Positions 32,398 to 41,532 of a DNA stretch of 64,000 nucleotides are shown here, piece after piece. A program made the translations under genes and the position numbers. This DNA comes from Streptomyces omiyaensis (GTDB lineage Bacteria > Actinomycetota > Actinomycetes > Streptomycetales > Streptomycetaceae), in contig NZ_BMVV01000003.1 in the NCBI RefSeq assembly GCF_014650895.1, forward strand, positions 1 to 64,000, given 5' to 3'. Positions within the stretch are counted from its first letter, which is position 1, and each line of letters opens with the position of its first letter. A model generated the notes under the pieces. It worked only from the letters and a program-made list of their open reading frames with translations. It was not told where the DNA came from and did no database searches.

Positions 32398-35300
32398 GTG
32401 ACCGCACGCCTCACCGATCCGGAGCAGCTCAAGGAGCTCCTCGGCATCCCCTTCACGCCGGAGCAGACGGCCTGCATCACCGCGCCGCCCGCCCCGCAGG
32501 TCATCGTGGCCGGAGCCGGCTCCGGCAAGACCACGGTGATGGCGGCCCGGGTCGTGTGGCTGGTCGGCACCGGGCAGGTCGCCCCCGAGCAGGTCCTCGG
32601 CCTCACCTTCACCAACAAGGCCGCCGGCGAGCTCGCCGAGCGCGTCCGCACCGCCCTCGTCCGCGCCGGCGTCACCGACCCCGACCCCGTCGACCCGGAG
32701 GACCCCCCCGGCGAGCCCCGCATCTCGACCTACCACGCCTTCGCCGGGCAGCTCCTCACCGACCACGGCCTGCGCATCGGCCTCGAACCGACCGCCCGGC
32801 TCCTCGCCGACGCCACCCGCTTCCAGCTCGCCGCCCGCGTGCTGCGCGAGGCCCCCGGCCCGTACCCGGCGCTCACCAAGTCCTTCCCGGCCCTCGTCGA
32901 GAACCTGCTCGCGCTCGACGCCGAGCTGGCCGAGCACCTCGTCGAGCCCGCCGAACTCCTCGCGTACGACGACGGGCTCCTCACCGAGCTCGCCTCCGCC
33001 CGGCTCACCAACGAGGACCTGCGCAAACTCCCCGACACCTCCGCCGCCCGCCGCGAGCTCACCGGCCTCGTCACCCGCTACCGGGCCGCCAAGCGCTCGC
33101 GCGACCTGCTCGACTTCGGCGACCAGATCGCCCTCTCCGCGCGGCTCGCCACCACCCGCCCCGAGGTCGGCGCGATCCTCCGCGACGAGTTCCGGGTCGT
33201 CCTCCTCGACGAGTACCAGGACACCTCCGTCGCCCAGCGGCTCCTCCTCTCCGGCCTCTTCGGCCAGGGCACCGGCCACCCCGTGACCGCCGTCGGCGAC
33301 CCCTGCCAGGCCATCTACGGCTGGCGCGGCGCCTCCGTGGCCAACCTCGACGACTTCCCCGACCACTTCCCGCACGCCGACGGCACCCCCGCGAGCCGCC
33401 ACTCCCTCTCCGAGAACCGGCGCAGCGGCGGCCGCCTCCTCGACCTCGCCAACGGCCTCGCCGCCCCGCTGCGCGCGATGCACGCGGGCGTGGAGGCGCT
33501 CCGTCCCGCCCCCGGCGCCGAGGCCGACGGCACCCTCAGGATCGCCCTCCTCCCCACCCACACGGAGGAGATCGACTGGCTCGCCGACTCCCTCGCCCAC
33601 CTCGTCCGCACCGGCCGCGAGCCCGGCTCCATGGCCGTCCTGTGCCGCACCGCCGGCGACTTCCCCGCCCTCCAGGCCGCCCTGGTCGCCCGCGGCGTCC
33701 CGGTCGAGGTCGTCGGACTCTCCGGCCTCCTGCACCTCCCCGAGGTCGCCGACCTCGTCGCCGTCTGCGAGGTCCTCCAGGACCCCGGGGCCAACGCCGC
33801 CCTGGTCCGCCTCCTCACCGGCCCCCGCTGGCGCATCGGCCCCCGCGACCTCGCACTCCTCGGCCGCCGCGCCCGCCTCCTCGTCCACCGGGCCGGAGCC
33901 GGCACCGACCCCGCGCAGAAGCTCGCCGCCGCCGTCGAGGGCGTCGACCCCGCCGAGGTGGTCTCGCTCGCCGACGCCCTCGACACCTTCCTCGACTCCG
34001 CAGGCCACCCCGACGACGGCCTGCCCTTCTCCGCCGAGGCCCGGGTCCGCTTCGCCCGCCTCGCCGCCGAGCTCCGCTCCCTGCGCGCCGCGCTCGCCGA
34101 CCCCCTCATGGACGTCCTCCACCGGGTCCTCGCCGTCACCGGCCTGGAGGTCGAGCTGTCGGCCTCCCCGCACGCCCTCGCCGCCCGCCGCCGCGAGACC
34201 CTCGGCAACTTCCTCGACGTCGCCGCGGGCTTCGCCTCCCTGGACGGCGAGGCCAGCCTCCTCGCCTTCCTCGGCTTCCTGCGCACCGCCGTCCAGTTCG
34301 AGAAGGGACTCGACAACACCCTCCCGGGCGGCGAGAACACCGTGAAGGTCCTCACCGCCCACAAGTCCAAGGGCCTGGAGTGGGACGTCGTCGCCGTCCC
34401 CGGCCTGGTCGCCGGCCAGTTCCCCTCCGCCCGCGCCCGCGAGTCCTGGACCTCCCAGCCCCAGGTCCTCCCGCACGCCCTGCGCGGCGACGCGGCGACC
34501 CTCCCCGGCCTCGACGCCTGGAACGCCAAGGCGCTGTCGGCCTTCAAGGCCGCCATGAAGGACCACCAGCACACCGAGGAGCTCCGCCTCGGCTACGTCA
34601 CCTTCACCCGCCCCCGCACCCTCCTCCTGGCCTCCGCCCACTGGTGGGGCCCCGCCCAGAAGAAGCCCCGCGGTCCCTCCGACTTCATGACCGCCCTGTA
34701 CGAGCACTGCGCGAAGGGCCACGGCGAGGTCGAGGCCTGGGCGGACGAACCGGAGAAGGACGCCGGGAACCCCCTCCTCGCCGAGGCGGCCGGCGACCTG
34801 CCCTGGCCGCTGCCGCTGGACGAGGAGGCGCTGCGGCGCCGCAGGAGGGCCGCCGAGCTGGTCCACCAGCACCTGTGGTCCGCCGACGCGCGCGAGCCCG
34901 CCGCCGGGCCCGCCCCCCTGGACCCGCACCCGGAGGACCTCTGGCTGCCGGGCGAGGCCGGGGAGCCGGTCCACGATCCCCGGGAGACGATCCCGCACCC
35001 CCGGGAGCACGAGCTCACCCCGGAGGAGGCCCGGACCATCGCCTCCTGGGACCGCGACCTGACCGCCCTCACCGACGAGCTCCGCCGCTCCCGCGCCACC
35101 ACCCGGGACGTCGTCCTGCCCGCGTACCTCTCCGCCTCCCAGGTGCTCCGCCTCGCCGAGGACCCGGACGGCTTCGCCCGGGACCTGGCCCGCCCGATGC
35201 CCGCGCCCCCGCAGCCCGCGGCCCGCCGCGGCACCCGCTTCCACGCGTGGGTGGAGTCCCGCTTCGACGAGCTCCCGCTGCCCTTCCTCGGCCCCGACGA

Positions 35301-35727
35301 GCTCCCCGGCGGCGAGGACTTCGCCGGCGAGCCCGAGATCGTCGACGAGCGGGACCTGGAGGCGCTCAAGGAGGCCTTCGCCCGCACCCCGTACGCCCAC
35401 CGCACCCCGTACCGCGTCGAGGTCCCCGTCCACCTCACCCTCGCGGGGCGGGTGGTCCGGGGCCGGATCGACGCCGTCTACCGGGACCCGGACTCGGGCG
35501 CGTACGAGATCGTCGACTGGAAGACCAGCCACCACCGGACCGCCGACCCCCTCCAGCTCGCGCTCTACCGGCTCGCCTGGGCCGAGCAGCACGGCCTGGA
35601 GCCCGAGGAGGTCGCCGCCGCCTTCGTCTACGTGCGGACGGGCGAGGTGGCCCGGCCCGCCCGGCTGCCCGGACGGGCCGAGCTGGAGGCCCTCCTGCTG
35701 GGCGGGGCACCCCCCGGCGCCGGATAG
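32398..35727 (+). CDS. adnB: AdnB: UvrD-type helicase-nuclease subunit
   Basis: About 1,109 residues from GTG 32398. A TAGCCT box ends 7 nt before it, giving a leaderless mRNA; an upstream ATG at 32368 has its ribosome site too close. Motor motifs: VAGAGSGKTTV, LLDEYQDTSVAQ, GDPCQAIYGWRGAS, TAHKSKGLEWDVV and YVTFTRPRTL. The C-terminal nuclease has RGTRFHAWVESRF, RGRIDAVYRDPDSG and EIVDWKTSHH. The Cys cluster seen in the AdnA copy is absent. Partner of the adnA product in double-strand break resection; separated from it by two lipoprotein-type genes, unlike the close mycobacterial pair. Confidence 0.9.
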   Translation: MTARLTDPEQLKELLGIPFTPEQTACITAPPAPQVIVAGAGSGKTTVMAARVVWLVGTGQVAPEQVLGLTFTNKAAGELAERVRTALVRAGVTDPDPVDPEDPPGEPRISTYHAFAGQLLTDHGLRIGLEPTARLLADATRFQLAARVLREAPGPYPALTKSFPALVENLLALDAELAEHLVEPAELLAYDDGLLTELASARLTNEDLRKLPDTSAARRELTGLVTRYRAAKRSRDLLDFGDQIALSARLATTRPEVGAILRDEFRVVLLDEYQDTSVAQRLLLSGLFGQGTGHPVTAVGDPCQAIYGWRGASVANLDDFPDHFPHADGTPASRHSLSENRRSGGRLLDLANGLAAPLRAMHAGVEALRPAPGAEADGTLRIALLPTHTEEIDWLADSLAHLVRTGREPGSMAVLCRTAGDFPALQAALVARGVPVEVVGLSGLLHLPEVADLVAVCEVLQDPGANAALVRLLTGPRWRIGPRDLALLGRRARLLVHRAGAGTDPAQKLAAAVEGVDPAEVVSLADALDTFLDSAGHPDDGLPFSAEARVRFARLAAELRSLRAALADPLMDVLHRVLAVTGLEVELSASPHALAARRRETLGNFLDVAAGFASLDGEASLLAFLGFLRTAVQFEKGLDNTLPGGENTVKVLTAHKSKGLEWDVVAVPGLVAGQFPSARARESWTSQPQVLPHALRGDAATLPGLDAWNAKALSAFKAAMKDHQHTEELRLGYVTFTRPRTLLLASAHWWGPAQKKPRGPSDFMTALYEHCAKGHGEVEAWADEPEKDAGNPLLAEAAGDLPWPLPLDEEALRRRRRAAELVHQHLWSADAREPAAGPAPLDPHPEDLWLPGEAGEPVHDPRETIPHPREHELTPEEARTIASWDRDLTALTDELRRSRATTRDVVLPAYLSASQVLRLAEDPDGFARDLARPMPAPPQPAARRGTRFHAWVESRFDELPLPFLGPDELPGGEDFAGEPEIVDERDLEALKEAFARTPYAHRTPYRVEVPVHLTLAGRVVRGRIDAVYRDPDSGAYEIVDWKTSHHRTADPLQLALYRLAWAEQHGLEPEEVAAAFVYVRTGEVARPARLPGRAELEALLLGGAPPGAG

Positions 35728-35737
35728 GCTCGGGAGC

Positions 35738-37180
35738 ATGAGCGAGACCCCGGACAGCGTCGTCCATCCCGTACGCGCGTACGTCGAGCAGCACCGCGCC
35801 GCCTTCCTCGACGACCTCGCCGCCTGGCTGCGCATCCCGTCCGTGTCGGCGCAGCCGGAGCGGGCCGGGGACGTGCGGCGCAGCGCCGACTGGCTCGCCG
35901 CCGCCCTGAAGGACACCGGCTTCACCACGGTCGAGGTCTGGGAGACCGACGGGGCCCCCGCGGTCTTCGCCGAGTGGCCCTCGGACGACCCGGACGCCCC
36001 GACGGTCCTCGTCTACGGCCACCACGACGTGCAGCCGGCGGCCCGTGAGGACGGCTGGCACACCGACCCCTTCGAGCCGGTCGTCACCGACGGGCGGATG
36101 TACGCGCGGGGGGCGGCCGACGACAAGGGCCAGGTGTTCTTCCACACCCTCGGGGTCCGCGCCCACATTGCCGCGACCGGCCGCACGGCGCCCGCCGTCC
36201 ACCTCAAGCTGCTGGTGGAGGGCGAGGAGGAGTCCGGCTCGCCGCACTTCCGCGCCCTCGTCGAGGAGCGCGCGCGGCGGCTCGCCACCGACGTGGTGAT
36301 CGTCTCCGACACCGGCATGTGGTCCGAGACGACCCCGACGGTCTGCACCGGCATGCGCGGCGTCGCCGACTGCGAGATCGACCTGTACGGCCCCGACCAG
36401 GACATCCACTCCGGTTCCTTCGGCGGCGCCGTGCCCAACCCGGCCACCGTCGCCGGCCGGATCGTCGGGGCCCTGCACGACGCCGGCGAGCGGGTCGCGA
36501 TCCCCGGCTTCTACGACGGGGTGACCGAGCTCACCGAGGAGGAGCGGCGGCTCGTCGCCGAACTCCCCTTCGACGAGGCGGCCTGGCTGCGCACCGCCAA
36601 GTCCCACGGCACCCTGGGCGAGGCCGGCCACTCGACCCTGGAGCGCGTCTGGGCCCGCCCGACCGCCGAGGTCAACGGCATCGGCGGCGGCTACCAGGGT
36701 CCCGGCGGCAAGACGATCGTGCCCGCCTCCGCCCACCTCAAGCTGTCGTTCCGGCTGGTCTCGGGGCAGGACCCGGACCGGATCGAGACGCTGGTGCGGG
36801 AGTGGCTGGCCGGGCTCGTGCCCGCCGGGATCCGGTACGGCGTCGTCTTCGGCGCCCCGACCCGCCCCTGCCTCACCCCGCTCGGCCACCCGGCCCTCAC
36901 GGCGGTGGCCGGGGCGATGAGCCGGGCCTTCGACGGGGCCGCCGTCCGCTACACGCGCGAGGGCGGCTCGGGACCGGCCGCCGACCTCCAGGACGTCCTG
37001 GACGCGCCGGTGCTCTTCCTGGGCATCTCGGTCCCGTCCGACGGCTGGCACGCGCCGAACGAGAAGATCGAGCTCGACCTGCTCATGAAGGGCGTCGAGA
37101 CGACCGCCCACCTGTGGGGCGACCTGCCGGACGCCCTGCGGGCCGCCGACGCCGGGCGGGACGAACGACGTGACCACTGA
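35738..37180 (+). CDS. M20 family dipeptidase
   Basis: 480 residues. Two-metal aminoacylase/carnosinase fold: VLVYGHHDVQPA (metal His and catalytic Asp), YARGAADDKGQ (bridging Asp), VEGEEESGSPHF (general base Glu), SDTGMW, and a late EGGSGPAADLQ plus HAPNEKIELD. The dimerisation lid lies about residues 200-330. It likely hydrolyses dipeptides in the cytoplasm. TAGGCT at 35725-35730 is exactly 7 nt before the ATG, indicating a leaderless transcript. The 3' end overlaps the nudC start by 11 bp. Confidence 0.92.
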   Translation: MSETPDSVVHPVRAYVEQHRAAFLDDLAAWLRIPSVSAQPERAGDVRRSADWLAAALKDTGFTTVEVWETDGAPAVFAEWPSDDPDAPTVLVYGHHDVQPAAREDGWHTDPFEPVVTDGRMYARGAADDKGQVFFHTLGVRAHIAATGRTAPAVHLKLLVEGEEESGSPHFRALVEERARRLATDVVIVSDTGMWSETTPTVCTGMRGVADCEIDLYGPDQDIHSGSFGGAVPNPATVAGRIVGALHDAGERVAIPGFYDGVTELTEEERRLVAELPFDEAAWLRTAKSHGTLGEAGHSTLERVWARPTAEVNGIGGGYQGPGGKTIVPASAHLKLSFRLVSGQDPDRIETLVREWLAGLVPAGIRYGVVFGAPTRPCLTPLGHPALTAVAGAMSRAFDGAAVRYTREGGSGPAADLQDVLDAPVLFLGISVPSDGWHAPNEKIELDLLMKGVETTAHLWGDLPDALRAADAGRDERRDH

Positions 37181-38156
37181 CACCGATCCGGGGGAGCTGG
37201 AAGCACCTGTGAGCACCTTGAACAACGCGTTCGCGGACCGCCCGATCTCGCTCACCGCCCCGAGCGGGATCGACCGCGCTGCCCACCACCGCCTCGACGA
37301 GGCCTGGCTCGCGGCCGCCTGGAGCCACCCGAGCACCCGCGTCTTCGTGGTCTCGGGCGGTCAGGTGCTGATCGACGACCGCCCGGACGGCACCACCGAG
37401 CTCGTCATGACCCCGGCGTTCGAGGCGCCGATGACCGAGACGCACCGCTACTTCCTTGGCACCGACACCGACGGGGTGTCGTACTTCGCGCTCCAGAAGG
37501 ACTCGCTGCCCGGCCGCATGGACCAGTCGGCGCGCCCGGCGGGCCTGCGCGAGGCCGGTCTGCTCCTCTCGCCGCGCGACGCGGGCCTGATGACCCACGC
37601 GGTCGCCCTGGAGAACTGGCAGCGCCTGCACCGCTTCTGCTCGCGCTGCGGCGAGCGCACGGTGATCGCGGCCGCCGGGCACATCCGCCGCTGCCCGGTC
37701 TGCGGCGCCGAGCACTACCCGCGCACCGACCCGGCGGTGATCATGCTGGTCACCGACGACCAGGACCGCGCGCTGCTCGGCCGTCAGGTGCACTGGCCGG
37801 AGGGCCGCTTCTCGACGCTGGCCGGGTTCGTGGAGCCGGGCGAGTCGATCGAGCAGGCGGTGGTCCGGGAGGTCTTCGAGGAGGCCGGCGTCACCGTCGG
37901 CGAGGTCGGCTACGTGGCCAGCCAGCCGTGGCCCTTCCCGTCCAGCCTGATGCTCGGGTTCTTCGCGCGGGCCACCTCCCCGGAGATCGAGGTCGACGGC
38001 GAGGAGATCCACGAGGCCCGCTGGTTCTCCCGCGAGGACCTGGAGGCCGGCTTCGCCTCCGGCGAGATCCTGCCGCCGTACGGGATCTCGATCGCCTCCC
38101 GGCTCATCGAGCTCTGGTACGGCAAGCCCCTGCCGAAGCCCGGCGACGTGGTCTGA
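37170..38156 (+). CDS. nudC: NAD(+) diphosphatase NudC
   Basis: Up to 328 residues. A zinc ribbon (CSRCGERT, then CPVCGAEHYPRTDP) precedes the Nudix domain with GFVEPGESIEQAVVREVFEEAGV, followed by the NudC-specific SQPWPFPSSLMLGF. The enzyme cleaves NADH/NAD and can remove NAD caps from RNA; the mycobacterial homologue (Rv3199c) inactivates isoniazid and ethionamide adducts. GTG 37170 overlaps the M20 gene; GTG 37209 with GGAAG upstream is an equally good start. Convergent with mycoredoxin, as in mycobacteria. Confidence 0.93.
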   Translation: MTTDTDPGELEAPVSTLNNAFADRPISLTAPSGIDRAAHHRLDEAWLAAAWSHPSTRVFVVSGGQVLIDDRPDGTTELVMTPAFEAPMTETHRYFLGTDTDGVSYFALQKDSLPGRMDQSARPAGLREAGLLLSPRDAGLMTHAVALENWQRLHRFCSRCGERTVIAAAGHIRRCPVCGAEHYPRTDPAVIMLVTDDQDRALLGRQVHWPEGRFSTLAGFVEPGESIEQAVVREVFEEAGVTVGEVGYVASQPWPFPSSLMLGFFARATSPEIEVDGEEIHEARWFSREDLEAGFASGEILPPYGISIASRLIELWYGKPLPKPGDVV

Positions 38157-38173
38157 GCCCGGGCCCCGCACGG

Positions 38174-38213
38174 CGAGGAGCCCCCGCCGGACCGTTCCGG
38201 CGGGGGCTCCTCG
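38174..38213. terminator. bidirectional hairpin between nudC and mrx1
   Basis: Perfect 17-bp stem (38174-38190 / 38197-38213) with a 6-nt loop between convergent genes. Confidence 0.8.
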
Positions 38214-38224
38214 CGGGGCGCGGG

Positions 38225-38467
38225 TCAGGCGCCGAGCTTCTGCTTGACCTGGGCGAGCGACGGGTTCGTCAGCGTCGAGCCGTCCGGGAAGAGGACGGTC
38301 GGGACGGTCTGGTTGCCGCCGTTGGCCTTCTCGACGAAGGCGGCCGACGCGGGGTCCAGCTCGATGTTGATCTCGGTGTAGGCGATGCCCTCGCGGTCCA
38401 TCTGGCCCTTGAGCCGGCGGCAGTAGCCGCACCACTCGGTGCTGTACATCGTCACGGTGCCCTGCAT
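38225..38467 (-). CDS. mrx1: mycoredoxin (glutaredoxin-like)
   Basis: 80 residues, thioredoxin fold: GTVTMYSTEWCGYCRRLK with the active CxxC, YTEINIELDP, then TVPTVLFPDGS with the cis-Pro. This matches actinobacterial mycoredoxin-1 (Rv3198A), which reduces mycothiol mixed disulphides. GAGGAG lies about 9 nt before the ATG at 38467. It is divergent from uvrD2 and convergent with nudC, the same order as in M. tuberculosis, which supports the symbol. Confidence 0.92.
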   Translation of the reverse strand: MQGTVTMYSTEWCGYCRRLKGQMDREGIAYTEINIELDPASAAFVEKANGGNQTVPTVLFPDGSTLTNPSLAQVKQKLGA

Positions 38468-38664
38468 GGCCAGGCGCTCCTCTTGGTTCGGGGGTCGGTG
38501 CCGAAGGGAGAACGTACGCCACCGGGCCGCCCATTCCCGCACGCCGGGTGAGCTGCGCCGCTTCCGGCCCCGGCCGTCCCGGACGATCATGCGACGGTAC
38601 GACCGCGCCCCCGGTCTGTGGACGACGGGCCGCACCGCCCCGCGCGACCTGGCAGCATGGCGGA

Positions 38665-40869
38665 GTGACAGCAGCAACGCACTCCCCTCTCTTCCCTCGG
38701 GTCCCGGAGACCGCCGACGCGGTGCTCGACGGGCTCGACCCGGAGCAGCGCGAGGTCGCCACGGCCCTGCACGGCCCGGTGTGCGTCCTCGCGGGCGCCG
38801 GCACGGGCAAGACGCGGGCGATCACCCACCGGATCGCCTACGGGGTGCGGGCGGGCGTGCTGCCGCCCGCGAGCGTGCTCGCCGTCACCTTCACCAACCG
38901 CGCCGCGGGCGAGATGCGCGGCCGGCTCCGCCAGCTCGGCGCCGGCGGCGTCCAGGCCCGCACCTTCCACTCGGCGGCCCTCCGCCAGCTCCAGTTCTTC
39001 TGGCCGAAAGCGATCGGTGGCCCGCTGCCCCGGCTGGTGGAGCGCAAGGTGCAGCTCGTCGCCGAGGCCGCGGCCCGCTGCCGGGTCCGGCTCGACCGGA
39101 ACGAGCTGCGGGACGTCACCTCCGAGATCGAATGGGCCAAGGTCACCCAGACCGTGCCCGCCGACTACCCGGCCGCCGTCGCCCGCTCCCGGCGCGACGC
39201 CCCGAGGGACCCGGCCGAGATCGGCCAGCTCTACGCGATGTACGAGCAGCTCAAGGGCGAGCGCTCGGTGATCGACTTCGAGGACGTGCTGCTCCTCACC
39301 GTCGGCATCCTCCAGGACCGGCTCGACATCGCCGAGCAGATCCGCCGCCAGTACCAGCACTTCGTCGTCGACGAGTACCAGGACGTCTCCCCGCTCCAGC
39401 AGCGCCTCCTGGAGCTGTGGCTGGGGGAGCGGGACAGCCTCTGCGTGGTCGGCGACGCCAGCCAGACGATCTACTCCTTCACCGGCGCCACCCCCGACCA
39501 CCTGCTGGACTTCCGCACCCGCCACCCGCACGCGACCGTCGTCAAGCTGGTCCGCGACTACCGCTCCACCCCGCAGGTCGTCCACCTCGCCAACGGCCTG
39601 CTCGACCAGGCCGCCGGCCGGGCCGCCGACCACCGCCTGGAGCTGGTCTCGCAGCGCGAGCGCGGCCCCGAGCCGGTCTACACCGAGTACGGGGACGAGC
39701 CCGCCGAGGCCGAGGGCACCGCCCGCCGGGTCCGCGACCTGATCGCCGCCGGAGTCCCGGCCGGCGAGATCGCCGTCCTCTACCGGATCAACGCCCAGTC
39801 GGAGGTCTACGAGCAGGCGCTCGCCGACGCCGGCGTCCCCTACCAGCTGCGCGGCGCCGAGCGCTTCTTCGAGCGCCAGGAGGTCAGGGAGGCGGGAGCG
39901 GCCCTGCGCGGCGCGGCCCGCTTCGGGGCGAACGACTCGCTCCTCGACGGCGCCGAGGACCTGCCGGCCCAGGTGCGTGCGGTGCTTTCCGGCCACGGCT
40001 GGAGCAGTCGGCCGCCGGCCGGGTCCGGCGCCGTCCGGGACCGCTGGGAGTCGCTCGCCGCGCTCGCCCGGCTCGCCGACGACTTCGCCGCCGCCCACCC
40101 CGGCGCCACCCTCTCCGACCTGGTCGCCGAGCTGGACGAGCGGGCCGCCGCCCAGCACGCCCCCACCGTCCAGGGCGTCACCCTCGCCTCGCTGCACGCC
40201 GCCAAGGGCCTGGAGTGGGACGCGGTCTTCCTGGTCGGCCTCACCGACGGCATGCTGCCGATCACCTACGCCAAGACCGACGAGCAGGTCGAGGAGGAGC
40301 GCCGGCTGCTCTACGTCGGCGTCACCCGGGCCCGGGTCCACCTCGCCCTCTCCTGGTCGCTCTCCCGGTCCCCGGGGGGCCGCGCCCACCGCGTCCCCAG
40401 CCGTTTCCTCAAGGGCCTCCGCCCCGGCTCCGGCGGCCCGGCCGCCGGAGCCGGGGCGTCCGGCGGCTCCGTCGAGCGGGGCGGCTCCGGCCGGGCGGGG
40501 GAGGGCGCCCGCCGCCGCCCGCGCGGCCCCGTCCGCTGCCGGGTCTGCGGCACCACCCTCACCGAGGCGGGGGCGATGAAACTGCTCCGCTGCGAGGACT
40601 GCCCATCCGACATGGACGAGGGCCTGTACGAGCGGCTGCGGGACTGGCGCGCCGGCCGGGCCCGCCTGCTCGGCCAGCCGGCCTATTGCGTGTTCACCGA
40701 CAAGACGCTCATGGCGATCGCCGAGCGGGTTCCCGCCTCCGGCGGCGAGCTGGTCGTGATCGCCGGGGTCGGCGCCCGGAAGCTGGACCGTTTCGGAGCC
40801 GACGTCCTGGCCATCTGCGCAGGTGAGGACCCGGATGGCGAGGGTGCCGCGACCGCGGAGGACGTCTGA
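38665..40869 (+). CDS. uvrD2: ATP-dependent DNA helicase UvrD2
   Basis: 734 residues. SF1A motor motifs: LAGAGTGKTRAIT, VVDEYQDVSPLQ, GDASQTIYSFTGA, SLHAAKGLEWDAVF and LLYVGVTRARVHL. A glycine-rich linker leads to a zinc tetracysteine segment (CRVCGTT and CEDC) and an HRDC domain (about 650-730) with AYCVFTDKTLMAIAE. This C-terminal combination defines UvrD2 (Rv3198c), essential in M. tuberculosis. GTG 38665 is preferred; a weak CAGCAT box lies 6 nt upstream and in-frame sequence before it looks non-coding. Divergent from mrx1. Confidence 0.93.
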   Translation: MTAATHSPLFPRVPETADAVLDGLDPEQREVATALHGPVCVLAGAGTGKTRAITHRIAYGVRAGVLPPASVLAVTFTNRAAGEMRGRLRQLGAGGVQARTFHSAALRQLQFFWPKAIGGPLPRLVERKVQLVAEAAARCRVRLDRNELRDVTSEIEWAKVTQTVPADYPAAVARSRRDAPRDPAEIGQLYAMYEQLKGERSVIDFEDVLLLTVGILQDRLDIAEQIRRQYQHFVVDEYQDVSPLQQRLLELWLGERDSLCVVGDASQTIYSFTGATPDHLLDFRTRHPHATVVKLVRDYRSTPQVVHLANGLLDQAAGRAADHRLELVSQRERGPEPVYTEYGDEPAEAEGTARRVRDLIAAGVPAGEIAVLYRINAQSEVYEQALADAGVPYQLRGAERFFERQEVREAGAALRGAARFGANDSLLDGAEDLPAQVRAVLSGHGWSSRPPAGSGAVRDRWESLAALARLADDFAAAHPGATLSDLVAELDERAAAQHAPTVQGVTLASLHAAKGLEWDAVFLVGLTDGMLPITYAKTDEQVEEERRLLYVGVTRARVHLALSWSLSRSPGGRAHRVPSRFLKGLRPGSGGPAAGAGASGGSVERGGSGRAGEGARRRPRGPVRCRVCGTTLTEAGAMKLLRCEDCPSDMDEGLYERLRDWRAGRARLLGQPAYCVFTDKTLMAIAERVPASGGELVVIAGVGARKLDRFGADVLAICAGEDPDGEGAATAEDV

Positions 40870-40881
40870 TCGAAACTCGTG

Positions 40882-40922
40882 GGAAAAATAGTTTGCGCCC
40901 GCCCCGTCAAGCCCCATAGGTT
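40882..40922 (+). promoter_or_regulatory. probable wblC promoter with WblC-type AT-rich element
   Basis: An A-rich GGAAAAATA block precedes a TTGCGC -35 (40893-40898) and, after 18 bp, a TAGGTT -10 (40917-40922). WhiB7/WblC binds AT-rich DNA beside the -35 of its own promoter, so autoregulation is expected. Predicted start near 40929 gives a leader of about 600 nt. Confidence 0.6.
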
Positions 40923-41041
40923 CTTAACCACGCAACAGCGGCTTCTTATGAAGCCCTGTCTCGTGCTGTACTTGTCCAAATAAACATCGAGAGCCCGGCT
41001 CGCACCCGAGCTCTCCGAGACGCCGAGAGGAGGCGATTCCA

Positions 41042-41362
41042 GTGATCAGCAACATCAACGTCATCAGCAGCAATGTCAGCACCGCCAAAATGACCGATCG
41101 CTCGGTCGTCTCCGCCTGCTCGCTCGGCCTCTCCGCCTTTGCGCTCCTTGGCAGCGGTCTGCCCGTCACCGGTCTGTCCGGTCGTGGCATGTCCGTCATC
41201 GAGCGCGATGAGCGACCGACCAAGGCACGGGTGGCTGAAGAGGGCAAGGCCGGAATCACGGCCTATGGCTTCGCGGCGGCCGGTGCCGGCAAGCAGCAGA
41301 CGACGCAGCACCACACGATGTGGGCCTTCCGTGGGCTCGAACCCTGGAGTGATCCAGCCTGA
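41042..41362 (+). CDS. upstream ORF in the wblC leader (106 codons)
   Basis: Begins at GTG 41042, 8 nt after a perfect AGGAGG, and encodes VISNINVISSNVSTAK onward to FRGLEPWSDPA. Codon choice is largely G/C-ending, so it is genuinely translated, but the protein resembles nothing I know. It ends 21 nt before the intrinsic terminator at 41384. Published work on whiB7/wblC describes uORF-linked attenuation: slowed ribosomes prevent terminator formation and allow wblC expression under ribosome-targeting antibiotics. A second, tiny ORF (40948-40983) without ribosome site lies earlier in the leader. Confidence 0.65.
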   Translation: MISNINVISSNVSTAKMTDRSVVSACSLGLSAFALLGSGLPVTGLSGRGMSVIERDERPTKARVAEEGKAGITAYGFAAAGAGKQQTTQHHTMWAFRGLEPWSDPA

Positions 41363-41383
41363 TCCGATCAGGCCGGCGCCTTC

Positions 41384-41427
41384 AGGGCCGCGGAACCCCA
41401 CCCGGGATCCGCGGCCCTTCTGTTTGT
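41384..41427 (+). terminator. intrinsic terminator/attenuator in the wblC leader
   Basis: Perfect 11-bp stem (41384-41394 / 41408-41418), 13-nt loop and a T-rich tail TCTGTTTGT (41419-41427), 106 nt before the wblC start. A competing palindrome CCTGATC-C-GATCAGG (41358-41372) overlaps the uORF stop codon and could take part in switching. Confidence 0.75.
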
Positions 41428-41532
41428 CCCCGAACGGGGACGGCGGAGCGAAGGGGCCTCGGGACGACAGAACCCGGTACCAGCCGAAGACCCGGCCGAC
41501 CGGCCGGAACGACCAGACGAGGAAAGACACCC

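Noticed and set aside
32275..35928. 1,217-codon open frame antisense to adnB
   Set aside because: Low-complexity Gly/Glu/Val protein mirrored from the adnB coding strand, whose motifs are unambiguous.
40948..40983. 11-codon ORF MKPCLVLYLSK as the main wblC regulatory uORF
   Set aside because: It has no ribosome site and overlaps a small hairpin (40940-40955); the ORF at 41042 with a perfect AGGAGG is the better candidate, though a role cannot be excluded.
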